From an uncultured Muribaculaceae bacterium (GTDB lineage: Bacteria; Bacteroidota; Bacteroidia; Bacteroidales; Muribaculaceae): a DNA stretch of 58,470 nucleotides. Below, piece after piece: positions 1 to 9,400 of this stretch. A program made the translations under genes and the position numbers. Every line of letters starts with the position of its first letter. The stretch's first letter is position 1. Under the pieces are notes generated by a model. It was given only the letters and a program-made list of their open reading frames with translations, ran no database searches and was not told where the DNA came from. Location of the stretch: assembly GCA_902494515.1 (NCBI GenBank), contig CABUTS010000010.1, positions 1-58,470 on the forward strand, given 5' to 3'.

Positions 1-37
1 CGCCCGCAGGCCCCGACCGCCTGCGGGCGTTGCTTTT
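1..37 (+). terminator. Rho-independent terminator of a gene left of the window
   Basis: A perfect 10-bp stem (positions 1-10 pairing with 20-29, arm CGCCCGCAGG) with a 9-nt loop is followed by TTGCTTTTT. It is identical, except for one loop base, to the terminator after the CotH gene at 2722-2757. The upstream gene therefore probably ends here on the plus strand. Confidence 0.8.
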
Positions 38-175
38 TGACTCAGGGCGCGCGTTGCTTTTAAAACATTCGATGAGCAATTAACGACATGGGCACGACAT
101 ATGTCCGGACATGGAGATACATTAAAAAATTACTAATTATTTTAAGCAATTGTTTTATTATCGGATTTATTTTCG

Positions 176-183
176 TACCTTTG
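176..183 (+). promoter_or_regulatory. Candidate -7 box for the CotH-family gene
   Basis: TACCTTTG matches the Bacteroidetes TAnnTTTG -7 element. The only TTG upstream (150-152) is 23 bp away, slightly too far for a good -33 box, so the assignment is moderate. Transcription would begin near 190, which puts the ATG at 205 close to the 5' end and leaves about 95 nt of leader before the ATG at 286. Confidence 0.45.
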
Positions 184-285
184 CTTTCTCAAATCATGTG
201 ATACATGTTTAAAGAGACCTCTGTCTATCGTTTATGCTTATCACAATTCTTTAAAAACCTCACAAAAAATAATATTTCCAATCAA

Positions 286-2664
286 ATGATGAAGCAAAAA
301 GTATTTGGCGTATTTGCATTCATTTTTTCATGTTCATTCCCGGCGTTTGCACAGTTGCAGATCAATGAGGTCATGCAGTCAAATGTCAGCGTCATCATGG
401 ATGACCTGAATGATTTCCCCGATTCATGGATTGAACTGTACAACAGTTCCGACCAGACTGTGAACCTGAACGAATACGCCGTCTCTGTAAAGGATTCCTA
501 CAAGAAAGCCTATGCCCTGCCCGACCGGGCCGTTGCTCCCGGCGAATATGTAATTGTTTACTGCGACAAGGTTGACCACGTCGAATTTCCGGAGGCTCTG
601 ATGCATGCCGACTTCCGTCTCGACTCGGGCAAAGGTAGCGTGTACCTTTGGAAAAACAAGGAGATTGTCGAGACTCTCAATCTGAAGAAGATGCCGTCTC
701 CCAACATCGCCTACGGACGTCAGTCCGAGACCTCGGATGTGTGGGGCTACCAGGCCGTGACCACCCCCGGCGCTGCCAACTGCGGCGAACTTGTGACCGA
801 TATACTTCCCGACCCGGTATTCAGCATCCCCGGCGCCCTGTGCACATCATCGCAAGTGCTTGAACTCAGCATCCCCGAAGGCGCTCCTGCCGGAGCTAAG
901 CTGCATTATACCCTTGACGGCTCCGCACCCGATGCGGAAAGTCCTGTTTATGCCGAACCTATCAACATCGATGCCAACACCGTTGTCCGTGCCGTACTGA
1001 TTGCCGACGGATACATGAGCCCGCTGCCTGTAACCGAATCGTTCATCTTCCATCCCCGCGAGCAGACCACTCCGATTGTCTGCTTCAATGGCGATCCCGA
1101 ATATTTCTATGACTCCCAGATAGGAATCCTTGTAGATGGCACATATAATCCCGACAAGCCAAACTACAAGTATGACTGGCGCCGTCCTGTAAATATCGAA
1201 TATTTTGAAGTTGACGGCACATGTCCCATCAATCAGGTTATCGAAACACGACTCAAAGGTGGTGGCTCGCGTTCCAAACCGTTGCGTTCCATGGTTGCTT
1301 ATGCCAACAAGCGTTTCGGCACCAGCCGTTTAACACATGAGTTCTTCCCCGGGCAGAAGCCGGGTCTTACCGATTTCAAGAGCATTGAACTGCGCAATGC
1401 AGGCCAGGACTTCCACGAACTGTATATGCGCGATGCCTTACTCCAGCGATTTGCCGGTTCCCACTGCGACATCGACTGGGCGGCATGGCAGCCTGCTGTC
1501 ATCTATATCAATGGCGAATATAAAGGCATCCTGAATGTGCGCGAACGCGCCAACGAAGACTATATCTATACCAACTACAATGAGCTGGAAGACATTGTTA
1601 CCGTTGAAAACTGGGGCGAAGTTGAAGGCGACGCAAAATTCTTAGCTGACTTCCGGAGTTTTTTCTTCGCTTCGGGACATACATACGAGGAATATGCCGA
1701 ACGAATGGAAATTCCGGTGTTCATGAATCTGATGATTACCGAAGCCATCTCCAGCAATCCTGACTTTCCGAGCAACAATATCGTAATGTGGCGTCCGACA
1801 GCCGACGGCGGCAGATGGCGCTGGATATTCAAAGACCTCGACGGTGGATTAGGCTTCATCCCCCAGGGCTGGGACCTTAAATATCTCAACTGGCTGTATG
1901 ACCCCAATTACGACACCTCGATAACTCCCGGTAATAAACCGGGAGCCACCTTGCTGTTCCGCCATCTGATGGAAATTGAAGGTGCCAAAAACGACTTTAT
2001 CGACCGCGCGTTTGTATATATGGGCGACTTCATGAAACCCGCGGAATTCAATCTGCTTGCCGAAAGCATGTCTGCGACATTGATGACCGAATATCCCGCC
2101 CACAGAGCATTATACGACTACGAATGGAGCTGGAACAAACATGAAGTACTTGTGCCGAAAGTCGAAAACTGGTACAAAAACCGTGTAGAGTTCATGTACG
2201 GCCACATTGCCGAATTCTTCGAGCTCGGTGCTCCCGTCAAGCTGGAAATCGACCTCACCAAACACTGCGAGGACGCCAACATCAGCCTGAACGGCATTAA
2301 CCTTGTCACCAGGAATTTCGATGGCAAATGGGCCAGCGGACGCAAGCTGAAGTTCACCGTGGAGTACCCCGAAGGCAAGGAATACAAAATCGCCGGTTGG
2401 AAGATGATTGTCACCAAAAACGGTCAGACAACCGAAACTTCCTTTAACAACCGCAACGCCGAGACCACCATGCCCGATGCCGACTCCGTAAAGTTTGAGC
2501 CGATTCCCGCTCCTGCCGGTATCGACGAGATTACAGCAGATGACAATTCTGAAATCGTTGAATGGTATGATTTGCAGGGACGACGTCTCGGCACTAAACG
2601 CCCCACTGCCAGCGGTCTTTACATCCGCAAGGCAGGCAACAATGTAAGCAAAGTCATGCTCTGA
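286..2664 (+). CDS. Secreted CotH-family protein with lamin-tail and chitobiase-like domains
   Basis: The frame is open from an ATG at 205, but the ATG at 286 (or 289) gives a clean signal peptide (MMKQKVFGVFAFIFSC, ending near PAFAQ), so I start there. After the signal come a lamin-tail-like beta domain (about residues 24-165, starting LQINEVMQSN), a CHB_HEX_C-type beta domain (about 175-265, with LHYTLDGSAPD) and a CotH region (about 310-560). The CotH region contains RLKGGGSRSKPLRSM, IYINGEYKGILNVRERANED and WIFKDLDGGLG, the last fitting the metal-binding acidic motif of the CotH kinase fold. The end (WYDLQGRRLG, then GLYIRKAG) resembles a type IX secretion C-terminal tag. The family folds like secretory-pathway protein kinases; the substrate here is unknown. 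It stands alone between two near-identical terminators. Confidence 0.85.
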   Translation: MMKQKVFGVFAFIFSCSFPAFAQLQINEVMQSNVSVIMDDLNDFPDSWIELYNSSDQTVNLNEYAVSVKDSYKKAYALPDRAVAPGEYVIVYCDKVDHVEFPEALMHADFRLDSGKGSVYLWKNKEIVETLNLKKMPSPNIAYGRQSETSDVWGYQAVTTPGAANCGELVTDILPDPVFSIPGALCTSSQVLELSIPEGAPAGAKLHYTLDGSAPDAESPVYAEPINIDANTVVRAVLIADGYMSPLPVTESFIFHPREQTTPIVCFNGDPEYFYDSQIGILVDGTYNPDKPNYKYDWRRPVNIEYFEVDGTCPINQVIETRLKGGGSRSKPLRSMVAYANKRFGTSRLTHEFFPGQKPGLTDFKSIELRNAGQDFHELYMRDALLQRFAGSHCDIDWAAWQPAVIYINGEYKGILNVRERANEDYIYTNYNELEDIVTVENWGEVEGDAKFLADFRSFFFASGHTYEEYAERMEIPVFMNLMITEAISSNPDFPSNNIVMWRPTADGGRWRWIFKDLDGGLGFIPQGWDLKYLNWLYDPNYDTSITPGNKPGATLLFRHLMEIEGAKNDFIDRAFVYMGDFMKPAEFNLLAESMSATLMTEYPAHRALYDYEWSWNKHEVLVPKVENWYKNRVEFMYGHIAEFFELGAPVKLEIDLTKHCEDANISLNGINLVTRNFDGKWASGRKLKFTVEYPEGKEYKIAGWKMIVTKNGQTTETSFNNRNAETTMPDADSVKFEPIPAPAGIDEITADDNSEIVEWYDLQGRRLGTKRPTASGLYIRKAGNNVSKVML

Positions 2665-2711
2665 CGGATACCGTTTGAACAAAATCATACTCTGACGGAT
2701 ACCGTTTGATT
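2650..2711 (+). repeat. 31-nt tandem duplication across the CotH-gene stop codon
   Basis: Two imperfect copies, 2650-2680 and 2681-2711, share TCTGACGGATACCGTTTGA. The stop codon TGA (2662-2664) lies inside copy 1. The copies differ at a few bases, so the event is not very recent. Confidence 0.85.
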
Positions 2712-2721
2712 TCCCCATCCG

Positions 2722-2758
2722 CGCCCGCAGGCCCCGACCACCTGCGGGCGTTGCTTTT
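2722..2758 (+). terminator. Rho-independent terminator of the CotH-family gene
   Basis: A 10-bp GC stem (2722-2731 with 2741-2750) and a 9-nt loop are followed by TTGCTTTTA. It is a near-copy of the structure at 1-37. Confidence 0.85.
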
Positions 2759-2759
2759 A

Positions 2760-2981
2760 GTGAACTTTGGTGCAATCGGATTTGTTTAAAAAATGTGAAT
2801 AAAGAACAAGAAAAGTATAAAGGTCCCTGCTGAGGGCTGAAAACTGCGGTTAACCGCTGTAAGTCACAGCTTTTTACCTCATGTGGAACCCTTGTTACCT
2901 GATGGGAAAGCCCTTGCAGCCCCCCGGAATCCCGTTTGCAAAATGTTTTTTGACAGAAAATGCAAAAATAGTCGAAAAAAT
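2760..2981. other. Intergenic region without a recognisable gene
   Basis: This stretch between the CotH terminator and the ompA promoter holds no ORF that I can support. It contains a 12-bp palindrome, GCGGTTAACCGC, at 2846-2857, followed by a short AT-rich segment. A role as an operator or small RNA cannot be judged from one sequence. Confidence 0.5.
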
Positions 2982-3012
2982 TTTGTTGTTCATTAAATAT
3001 TTTTTAACTTTG
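2982..3012 (+). promoter_or_regulatory. Sigma-ABfr-type promoter of the OmpA-family gene
   Basis: TTTG (2982-2985), a 19-bp spacer and TAACTTTG (3005-3012) match the Bacteroidetes -33/-7 consensus. The start codon at 3039 lies about 20 nt after the expected transcription start, so the leader is very short. Confidence 0.8.
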
Positions 3013-3038
3013 CGACAAATTTACAAGTAAATTCTCTT

Positions 3039-4220
3039 ATGAAAAAGGCTATTCTGTTAGCTGCCCTCGCCCTCGGAGTTTGCTCCGCTCAGGCCCAGAC
3101 AACTGTCGCTGGCAGCAAATTTTCTGACAACTGGTCGCTGACCATCAAGGGCGGCGGCGTTTTCGCGTTTAAAACCGCTACCGGCGAGGACTTCCTCAAG
3201 ACCGGCCGCGCCATCGTTGGCGCTGAGATCCGCAAGCAGATTACCCCCGTATTCGGCCTGGGTGTTGAAGGCGAATGGACTGTCAACACCTCCTCCTGGT
3301 CCGGCATCAAGTCGGGCAACACCTTCGACCACCAGTATGTCGGCGCTTTCGGTGCCGTTAACTTCATGAACGCCTTCGCAGGCTACGCCGGCGCACCCCG
3401 CCTCTTCGAAATCGAAGCTGTCGCCGGTGCAGGATGGCTCCACGCCTACTATCCCAACTCCAGCTACCTCCGCAACGACGGCAACTCCTTCGCTACCAAG
3501 GTAGGCCTGAACTTCAACTTCAACCTCGGCGAAGCCAAGGCATGGACCGTATCGCTGAAGCCCGCCCTCCTCTGGAACATGAACGGCGACGTCAGCGACA
3601 ACCACTACACCGACTATCTCGGCTACGAGTCGCACTACAACAAGAACGACATGTACTTCGAGCTCCAGGCCGGTCTCACCTACCACTTCGGCAACTCCAA
3701 CGGCACCCACTCCTTCGTGATCGTAACCCCGATGGACGAAGCCCTCATCGCTGACCTCAACGCCCAGATCAACGACCTGCGCAGCCAGCTCGAGAACTGC
3801 GGCTCCAACAACGTTGCCCTCAACGATCAGCTCGTTGACCTCCGCAACCAGCTCGACGCCTGCAAGCGCAACCCCAAAGTCGTTAAGGAAATCGTGAAGG
3901 ATCTCGACAACGTCCGCTACGTATTCTTCAGCCTCGGCTCCGCCAACATTCAGGCCAACCAGCGCCCCAACATCGCCATGACCGCCCAGAGCCTCAAGGA
4001 GAACCCCAACGCAACCGTAAATGTCGACGGCTACGCCTCGAAGGACGGCTCCAAGACCTTCAACGAGAAGCTGGCTGCCCGCCGCGCTCAGGCCGTTGCC
4101 AAAGCCCTCGAAAAGGAAGGCGTTGCCTCCAGCCGCATCAAGTCTCAGGGTAAGGGTATCGGCGACATGTTCGATACCAACTCCTGGAACCGCGTAGTAA
4201 CAATGACCGTTGTTGAATAA
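3039..4220 (+). CDS. OmpA-family outer-membrane protein
   Basis: A signal peptide (MKKAILLAALALGVCSAQAQ) is followed by an OmpA-like beta-barrel (about residues 25-225, ending in LTYHFGNSNGTHSFVIV). Next come a short heptad-rich coiled coil (about 235-285, ADLNAQINDLRSQLENC) and a C-terminal peptidoglycan-binding OmpA domain (about 290-393). The latter shows YVFFSLGSANI, VDGYASKDGSKTFNEKLAARR and a final NRVVTMTVVE. Known members of the family anchor the outer membrane to the cell wall and are often very abundant. The strong promoter, short leader and strong codon bias fit an abundant protein. It forms its own transcription unit, with a terminator at 4243. Confidence 0.93.
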   Translation: MKKAILLAALALGVCSAQAQTTVAGSKFSDNWSLTIKGGGVFAFKTATGEDFLKTGRAIVGAEIRKQITPVFGLGVEGEWTVNTSSWSGIKSGNTFDHQYVGAFGAVNFMNAFAGYAGAPRLFEIEAVAGAGWLHAYYPNSSYLRNDGNSFATKVGLNFNFNLGEAKAWTVSLKPALLWNMNGDVSDNHYTDYLGYESHYNKNDMYFELQAGLTYHFGNSNGTHSFVIVTPMDEALIADLNAQINDLRSQLENCGSNNVALNDQLVDLRNQLDACKRNPKVVKEIVKDLDNVRYVFFSLGSANIQANQRPNIAMTAQSLKENPNATVNVDGYASKDGSKTFNEKLAARRAQAVAKALEKEGVASSRIKSQGKGIGDMFDTNSWNRVVTMTVVE

Positions 4221-4242
4221 CCGGTTATTCCGAATCCATAGA

Positions 4243-4275
4243 AATGCCGACGCCCCCGGGCGCCGACATTTTTTT
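4243..4275 (+). terminator. Terminator of the OmpA-family gene
   Basis: Arms 4243-4254 and 4259-4270 pair with two mismatches around a 4-nt loop, followed by TTTTT. It lies 23 nt after the ompA-family stop codon. Confidence 0.7.
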
Positions 4276-4390
4276 GTCCCCTCCCGGCGGAGGAGGAGGC
4301 GGCAATCCCCCCCAACGGCGGCATCCCTCCCGGCGGCATCCCTGCGCCCGGCAATTTCCCCTCCCGGCAATTTCCCCTCCCGGCGGAGGC
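4276..4390. repeat. GC-rich micro-repeat tract upstream of guaA
   Basis: Short tandem units are piled up here. A 16-nt unit (CCCGGCAATTTCCCCT) occurs twice in succession (4347-4362 and 4363-4378). CGGCGGCATCCCT occurs twice, and CTCCCGGCGGAGG occurs at both ends of the tract. It stops 13 nt before the guaA -33 box. It is open in the guaA frame but has nothing like a GuaA N-terminus. Confidence 0.7.
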
Positions 4391-4403
4391 AATGTTTATT
4401 GTT

Positions 4404-4435
4404 TTTGGTATTTTTGAAAAAAAAACGTAAATTTG
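4404..4435 (+). promoter_or_regulatory. Promoter of guaA
   Basis: TTTG (4404-4407), a 20-bp spacer and TAAATTTG (4428-4435) match the Bacteroidetes consensus. The expected transcription start near 4441 is about 24 nt before the ATG at 4465, which also rules out the upstream in-frame ATG at 4210. Confidence 0.8.
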
Positions 4436-4464
4436 CAGCCGAAAACATCCACCCCCAACTCTGT

Positions 4465-5988
4465 ATGCAGGAAAAGATTGTAATCCTCGACTTCGGCTCG
4501 CAGACAACCCAGCTTATCGGCCGGCGCGTGCGCGAACTCAACACTTATTGCGAGATCATTCCTTACAATAAGTTTCCCCACGACGATCCGTCGGTAATCG
4601 GCGTCATCCTCTCCGGCTCCCCCTTCTCGGTCTACGACGAAAAGGCGTTCAAAGCCGACCTGAGCAAAATCCGCCGGCGCCTCCCGGTGCTCGGAATCTG
4701 CTACGGCGCCCAGTTTATGGCCTGGACCGACGGCGGCAAGGTTGAACCCGCCGGCTCCCGCGAATACGGCCGCGCGAAACTCACCTTCGTCGACCACTCC
4801 GAACCCCTCTTCAGGGACATCGAACCCGGAAGCCAGGTGTGGATGAGCCACGGCGACACCATCACCGCCATCCCCGACACCTTCCGCGCCATCGCCTCCA
4901 CCGACAAGGTTGCCATCGCCGCATACCGCATCGCAGGGGAGCAGACATGGGGCGTGCAGTTCCACCCCGAAGTCTACCACTCGCTCGACGGCACAAAGCT
5001 GCTGCGCAACTTCGTGGTCGACATCTGCGGCTCAAAACAGGGCTGGAGCGCAGCTTCATTCATCGACACCACCGTCGCCGAACTCCGCGCGAAACTCGGC
5101 AACGACAAGGTGGTCCTCGGCCTCTCGGGCGGCGTCGACTCCTCCGTCACAGCCGTGCTCCTCAACAAGGCCATCGGCTCCAACCTCACCTGCATCTTCG
5201 TGGACCACGGCATGCTCCGCAAGAACGAGTTCCACGACGTCCTCCGCGACTACCAGTGCCTCGGCCTTAACGTCATCGGCGTCGACGCCTCCGCGAAATT
5301 CTTCAGCGAACTCGCCGGCGTCACCGAACCCGAGCGCAAGCGCAAAATCATCGGCAAAGGCTTCATCGACGTCTTCGACGAAGAAGCCCACAAGCTCAAG
5401 GATGTGAAATGGCTCGCTCAGGGCACCATCTACCCCGACTGCATCGAATCCCTCTCCATCACCGGCACCACCATCAAGAGCCACCACAACGTCGGCGGCC
5501 TCCCCGAAAAGATGAACCTCAAGCTCTGCGAACCCCTCCGCCTCCTCTTCAAGGACGAAGTTCGCGCCGTAGGCCGCGAGCTCGGCATGCCCGAACACCT
5601 CATCCACCGCCACCCCTTCCCCGGCCCCGGACTGGCAGTCCGCATCCTCGGCGACATCACCCCCGAGAAAGTCGCCATCCTCCAGGAAGCCGACAAAATC
5701 TTCATCGACGGCCTCCGCCAGTGGGGCCTCTACGACACCGTCTGGCAGGCCGGCGTGATACTCCTGCCTGTGCAGAGCGTCGGCGTAATGGGCGACGAAC
5801 GCACCTACGAACGCGCCGTAGCCCTCCGCGCCGTCACCTCCACCGACGCCATGACCGCCGACTGGGCCCGCCTCCCCTACGACTTCCTGGCCGACGTCTC
5901 CAACAAAATCATCAACAAAGTCCGCGGCGTCAACCGCGTAGCCTACGACATCTCCTCCAAACCCCCAGCCACCATCGAGTGGGAGTAA
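4465..5988 (+). CDS. guaA: GMP synthase (glutamine-hydrolysing)
   Basis: Converts XMP to GMP with ATP and glutamine, the last step of guanine nucleotide synthesis, in the cytosol. The class I glutaminase domain (about residues 1-195) has Cys79 in GICYGAQ and His167/Glu169 in QFHPEVYH. The ATP-pyrophosphatase domain has its P-loop SGGVDSS at 221-227. The dimerisation domain ends in the typical KPPATIEWE. The length of 507 residues is normal for a single-chain GuaA. The start is set by MQEKIVILDFGSQTTQ and the promoter just before it; the frame extends upstream only as low-complexity sequence. The last codons and the stop lie in a 33-nt tandem duplication. Confidence 0.97.
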   Translation: MQEKIVILDFGSQTTQLIGRRVRELNTYCEIIPYNKFPHDDPSVIGVILSGSPFSVYDEKAFKADLSKIRRRLPVLGICYGAQFMAWTDGGKVEPAGSREYGRAKLTFVDHSEPLFRDIEPGSQVWMSHGDTITAIPDTFRAIASTDKVAIAAYRIAGEQTWGVQFHPEVYHSLDGTKLLRNFVVDICGSKQGWSAASFIDTTVAELRAKLGNDKVVLGLSGGVDSSVTAVLLNKAIGSNLTCIFVDHGMLRKNEFHDVLRDYQCLGLNVIGVDASAKFFSELAGVTEPERKRKIIGKGFIDVFDEEAHKLKDVKWLAQGTIYPDCIESLSITGTTIKSHHNVGGLPEKMNLKLCEPLRLLFKDEVRAVGRELGMPEHLIHRHPFPGPGLAVRILGDITPEKVAILQEADKIFIDGLRQWGLYDTVWQAGVILLPVQSVGVMGDERTYERAVALRAVTSTDAMTADWARLPYDFLADVSNKIINKVRGVNRVAYDISSKPPATIEWE

Positions 5989-6033
5989 TCCTCCCCGCCG
6001 GCCACCATCGAGTGGGAGTAATCCTCCCCGCCG
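5968..6033 (+). repeat. 33-nt perfect tandem duplication across the guaA stop codon
   Basis: Copies at 5968-6000 and 6001-6033 are identical, each carrying the last codons of guaA (ATIEWE), the stop and 13 nt of downstream sequence. The first bases of a third copy follow. Identity over 33 nt suggests a recent slippage event. Confidence 0.95.
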
Positions 6034-6037
6034 GCCC

Positions 6038-6088
6038 CTGATAGCGACGTAGGGACGTGCCTCTGACACGTCCCTACGTCGCTATCAG
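6038..6088. repeat. Perfect 22-bp inverted repeat (REP-like element or terminator)
   Basis: Arms 6038-6059 and 6067-6088 are exact reverse complements around a 7-nt loop (CCTCTGA); the inner arm reads GTAGGGACGTG. No T-tract follows, so it is not a classical terminator, although it could stop or protect the guaA transcript. It resembles extragenic palindromes that occur many times per genome, but only this copy is in the window. Confidence 0.75.
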
Positions 6089-6359
6089 CTATCATGAGGG
6101 GCAGAAGGCTCCTACCGACATCTGCATGAGCCGCAGGCTTCCATGAAGTTCCGCGTTTGAAAGCCAAGAGCGGACATCACCATGTCACCGAAAGAAGGTA
6201 TCGCCATGTCATCGAAAGGGGGGGAGCCCCGATGTCGGGGTGGGGAGCCCCCGGGGAAGTTTTTCTAGGAAACGGGGGCCTTAAATTCTATGTTTTAATC
6301 ATGAGGAAATGTTAACAAGGACTTTTAGTTTATTAAAGAAAGTTAACTTGTGTTAAAAA
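6089..6359. other. Intergenic region without a recognisable gene
   Basis: There is no supportable ORF. It contains two similar runs, CACCATGTCACCGAAAG and CGCCATGTCATCGAAAG (near 6178-6217), then a G/C hairpin region (CCCCGATGTCGGGG, near 6221-6234, followed by more C/G runs and GTTTTTC). An AT-rich stretch follows, with near-palindromic TTAACAAG (from 6312) and CTTGTGTTAA (near 6348). Confidence 0.5.
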
Positions 6360-6389
6360 TTTGGGGGGGTATTTTTTGCCTTACCTTTG
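6360..6389 (+). promoter_or_regulatory. Promoter of the giant helical-repeat gene
   Basis: TTTG (6360-6363), an 18-bp spacer and TACCTTTG (6382-6389). This predicts a leader of about 95 nt before the ATG at 6493, much longer than that of the ompA-family gene. Confidence 0.65.
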
Positions 6390-6492
6390 TGCTGCAAAGT
6401 ATCTCTTTATGACCTATCTTGCAATGAAATTTGAAGATAATAAACAGAAAATCAATATCATAAACTAAAAAGTCCTTTAAATTCTCAACATC

Positions 6493-9400
6493 ATGCGCAA
6501 AAAAAAGATTCTTGCTTCGATGCTGATGGCTCCGATGGCCTTTGGGGCCTATGCCGACATTCAGATGGACACTCCGACAGATGTCGCCGGGTGGACCAAC
6601 GTCAGCGGCGCTTCGGAAAACCTGAAGTGGGAAAGCAATGGCGTATCTTGCCCGGTCGGTATATCCTCGATCTCCACTCCCCTCACTCTTCAACCTGGCA
6701 AATATAAACTGTCATTCGGTCAGCTCACCAATGCTAAGGTGACTGTTAAAATCGGCGAAACTGTGCTCGCTGAAACTACAGCCGCAGGTGAGGTCGAATT
6801 CACCGTCGACGGCAACAAAAAAGTTGACGCAGCCAACGCCGTCATCACAATTGTGCCGGTCGACAACGCCCTCGACTACTCCTATCAGACAATGGCCCTC
6901 GACCTCGTTTTCAACTTTAACGAGGCCCAAACCGCTCTTCAGGCGAAACTCGACGCTGTTGCTGCTCCCATCGAGCTTGTCGACCCCGAAGCTGACAAAA
7001 CAACATACGAAGAACTCGTTGCCAAGAAAACAACCATTCAGGGCAATATCGACAAGGTGGGTACCGAACAGACCATCGACACCTATACTGAATTCGCCCT
7101 CTGGGGCTACGACACCGAAGACACCATCGACAAAGCTATCGAAGACCTGAAAACCGACATCGAGGCTTACAACGTTGATGCTGCCAAGGTCAACAACCTG
7201 TACAACAACGACAAGAATAAAACTGACCTTCTCGCTGACGCCGCTGACGCTCAGACCAAGCTTGATGAGCTGAAAGCAGCCATCGGCGCTGTCAAAGATG
7301 ACGAAACAACTGAGGGCGTTAACGAACAGGAATACGTATCCAACCAGACTCAGGAGGAAATAGAAGCCGCTCAGGACGCTATCGACGCTTACAAAGCGGC
7401 TGTGGAAGCCTTCTACGCTGAAGATCCCGAGAATCCCACCAAATTCGAAGACAGTGTTCTCAGCTTCGAGGATTCAGAGGGTCTTGGCGCTGCAATGGAA
7501 TCCACCTACACCGATGCCGAGAACGCTTTCGATGGTGCCAAAGATGACATCGCTGCCTACAACGACTTCAACAAGTACGTTGCCGATAAGCTGACCCCGG
7601 CATTCCAGCAGGCTCAGACCTCGATTGCCGGCGCTAACACCAAGGCTCTCGAGGGCTACACCTTCCGCGGTGTCACCGACGAAGATCCCAGCAAGATTGA
7701 AGTTGCCAATCAGACTGTACAGAAGCTGTATAACGACAACAAGACTCTCGCTGTCGAAGGTGCCGCTGCCAAACTTGCAGACGCCAAGGCTGCTGTTGAC
7801 CAAGCCATCACAGACATGGGTACCACAGCTGATGACATCAACACTTTGGTTGACGAACAGAACGGTCTGATGGGCACTCTTCTCAATACCATCAAAACTG
7901 CCGAGGAGACAATCAAAGCCGAAGTTGACAAGAATATCGACAACGAGGATGTTAATGCTCTCATCACTGCAGCTCAGGAGGCCCTCAAAAAACTCCAGAC
8001 CTCGTCCAGAACTGCTTACGAGACACTGGAACTTCCCGCCGATACCGAAGCCGACGTCACCGCTCTCAACACCGCACTCGACAATCTGAAGGATGGCGTC
8101 CAGACCTTCGACGACAACACCGCAACAATCAACGATCTTCAGGCTGCTCTTGACCACGAGAAGACCGTAATCAACGGCGGTACAGAAGGCGACGGTGAGA
8201 CTGCAACGGAGTATCCCGGCTACGAGCAGGAAGTTAAGGATCGTATGGCCACCACCATCGCAAACATCCAGAACTCCATCAATGCTCTCGATGTCAATGA
8301 CGCAAACCTCAATGTCACCGATATCGAACAAGGAATCAAAGACCTGGCTAACACCGCCCTCAATCTTAACGAAGCTCTCAAGACCGTCAAGGCAGGTGAG
8401 ACTGCTTACGCAGATTATCTCACAGAGATTGAATCTCTCAAAACCGACAAGCTGCTTCTCGAAGGCGCAACCGCAGCCCTCGGCACAACTTACGACGACT
8501 TCAAAAAAGCCGCCGAGAAGTTCACCGCTGACAAGAATGCCGCTCTCGGTCAGGAAGACGACCAGGCTTGCTACGCTGCCCTCAAGGCTCTCGCCGACCA
8601 GTGGACCAACACCGACAAGGCTACCGCCGAAACCGACGCCACCGCTATCATGCAGGCGTTCGACAAGGCCGGTACCGAGAGCAACATCGATGTTGTGAAG
8701 GCTGCCAAGGATGCCCTCGACAAATATGTCAAAGGCCTCACTCTCAACGCTGATGCTACCGCCACCGTCTCCGACATTCTCGCCGGCTACGCCTCCGAAA
8801 TCGCTCAGGCTCAGACCGACCTCGCCGCTGCCGTTGCTGCCGATTACGACCACGCCAAATACAACGCTGTCGACGAAGCCCTCCAGGCTCTCAACCGCAA
8901 AATCAGCACCTTCAAGACTCAGCTCGAAGCTTACATAGGCTTCAACATGACAACACTGTCTGACCTGGTAGCTGCCTGCAACGCCCTCAACGCCGACTAC
9001 GATGGTAACAAAGAGAACGGCGCAGTTCCGACTCTCGAACCTGCCCACAGCTACTGGGACAACCTGCTCAACGGTTCCGACGACAAGAGCTACCAGAGCC
9101 GCATCGACGCCCTTCAGGCCGCTCTCGATGCAGCTCTCGCCGAAACAGATGCCAAGGACAATGTAACCAGCAACAAGTCTGAATTCGAGGCTACCTACAA
9201 CAGCATCCTTACCGGTCTGACCGACGTACAGACCAACATCCCGGCCAACGAAAAATCCCACGGCGTGCTTCTCAAAGACAGCGACAACCTCCGCGCTCTA
9301 ATTGTCGGCTACATCGCCGATATTGACGCACGCTATGACGATGTCGCCGGCGTGAACGACCTCGTTGATGCACTCGACGGTTACAAGGCTAAGCTTCAGG

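Noticed and set aside
2846..2857. Operator from the 12-bp palindrome GCGGTTAACCGC
   Set aside because: Too far (over 120 bp) from the ompA promoter and single; kept only as part of the intergenic note.
4210..4464. Upstream extension of guaA (open from an ATG at 4210)
   Set aside because: The segment is a Pro/Arg-rich translation of GC micro-repeats, overlaps the ompA-family end and lies before the guaA promoter.
3057..4544. Long antisense frame opposite the ompA-family gene
   Set aside because: Val/Gly-rich shadow of a strongly biased coding strand; no signal or domain.
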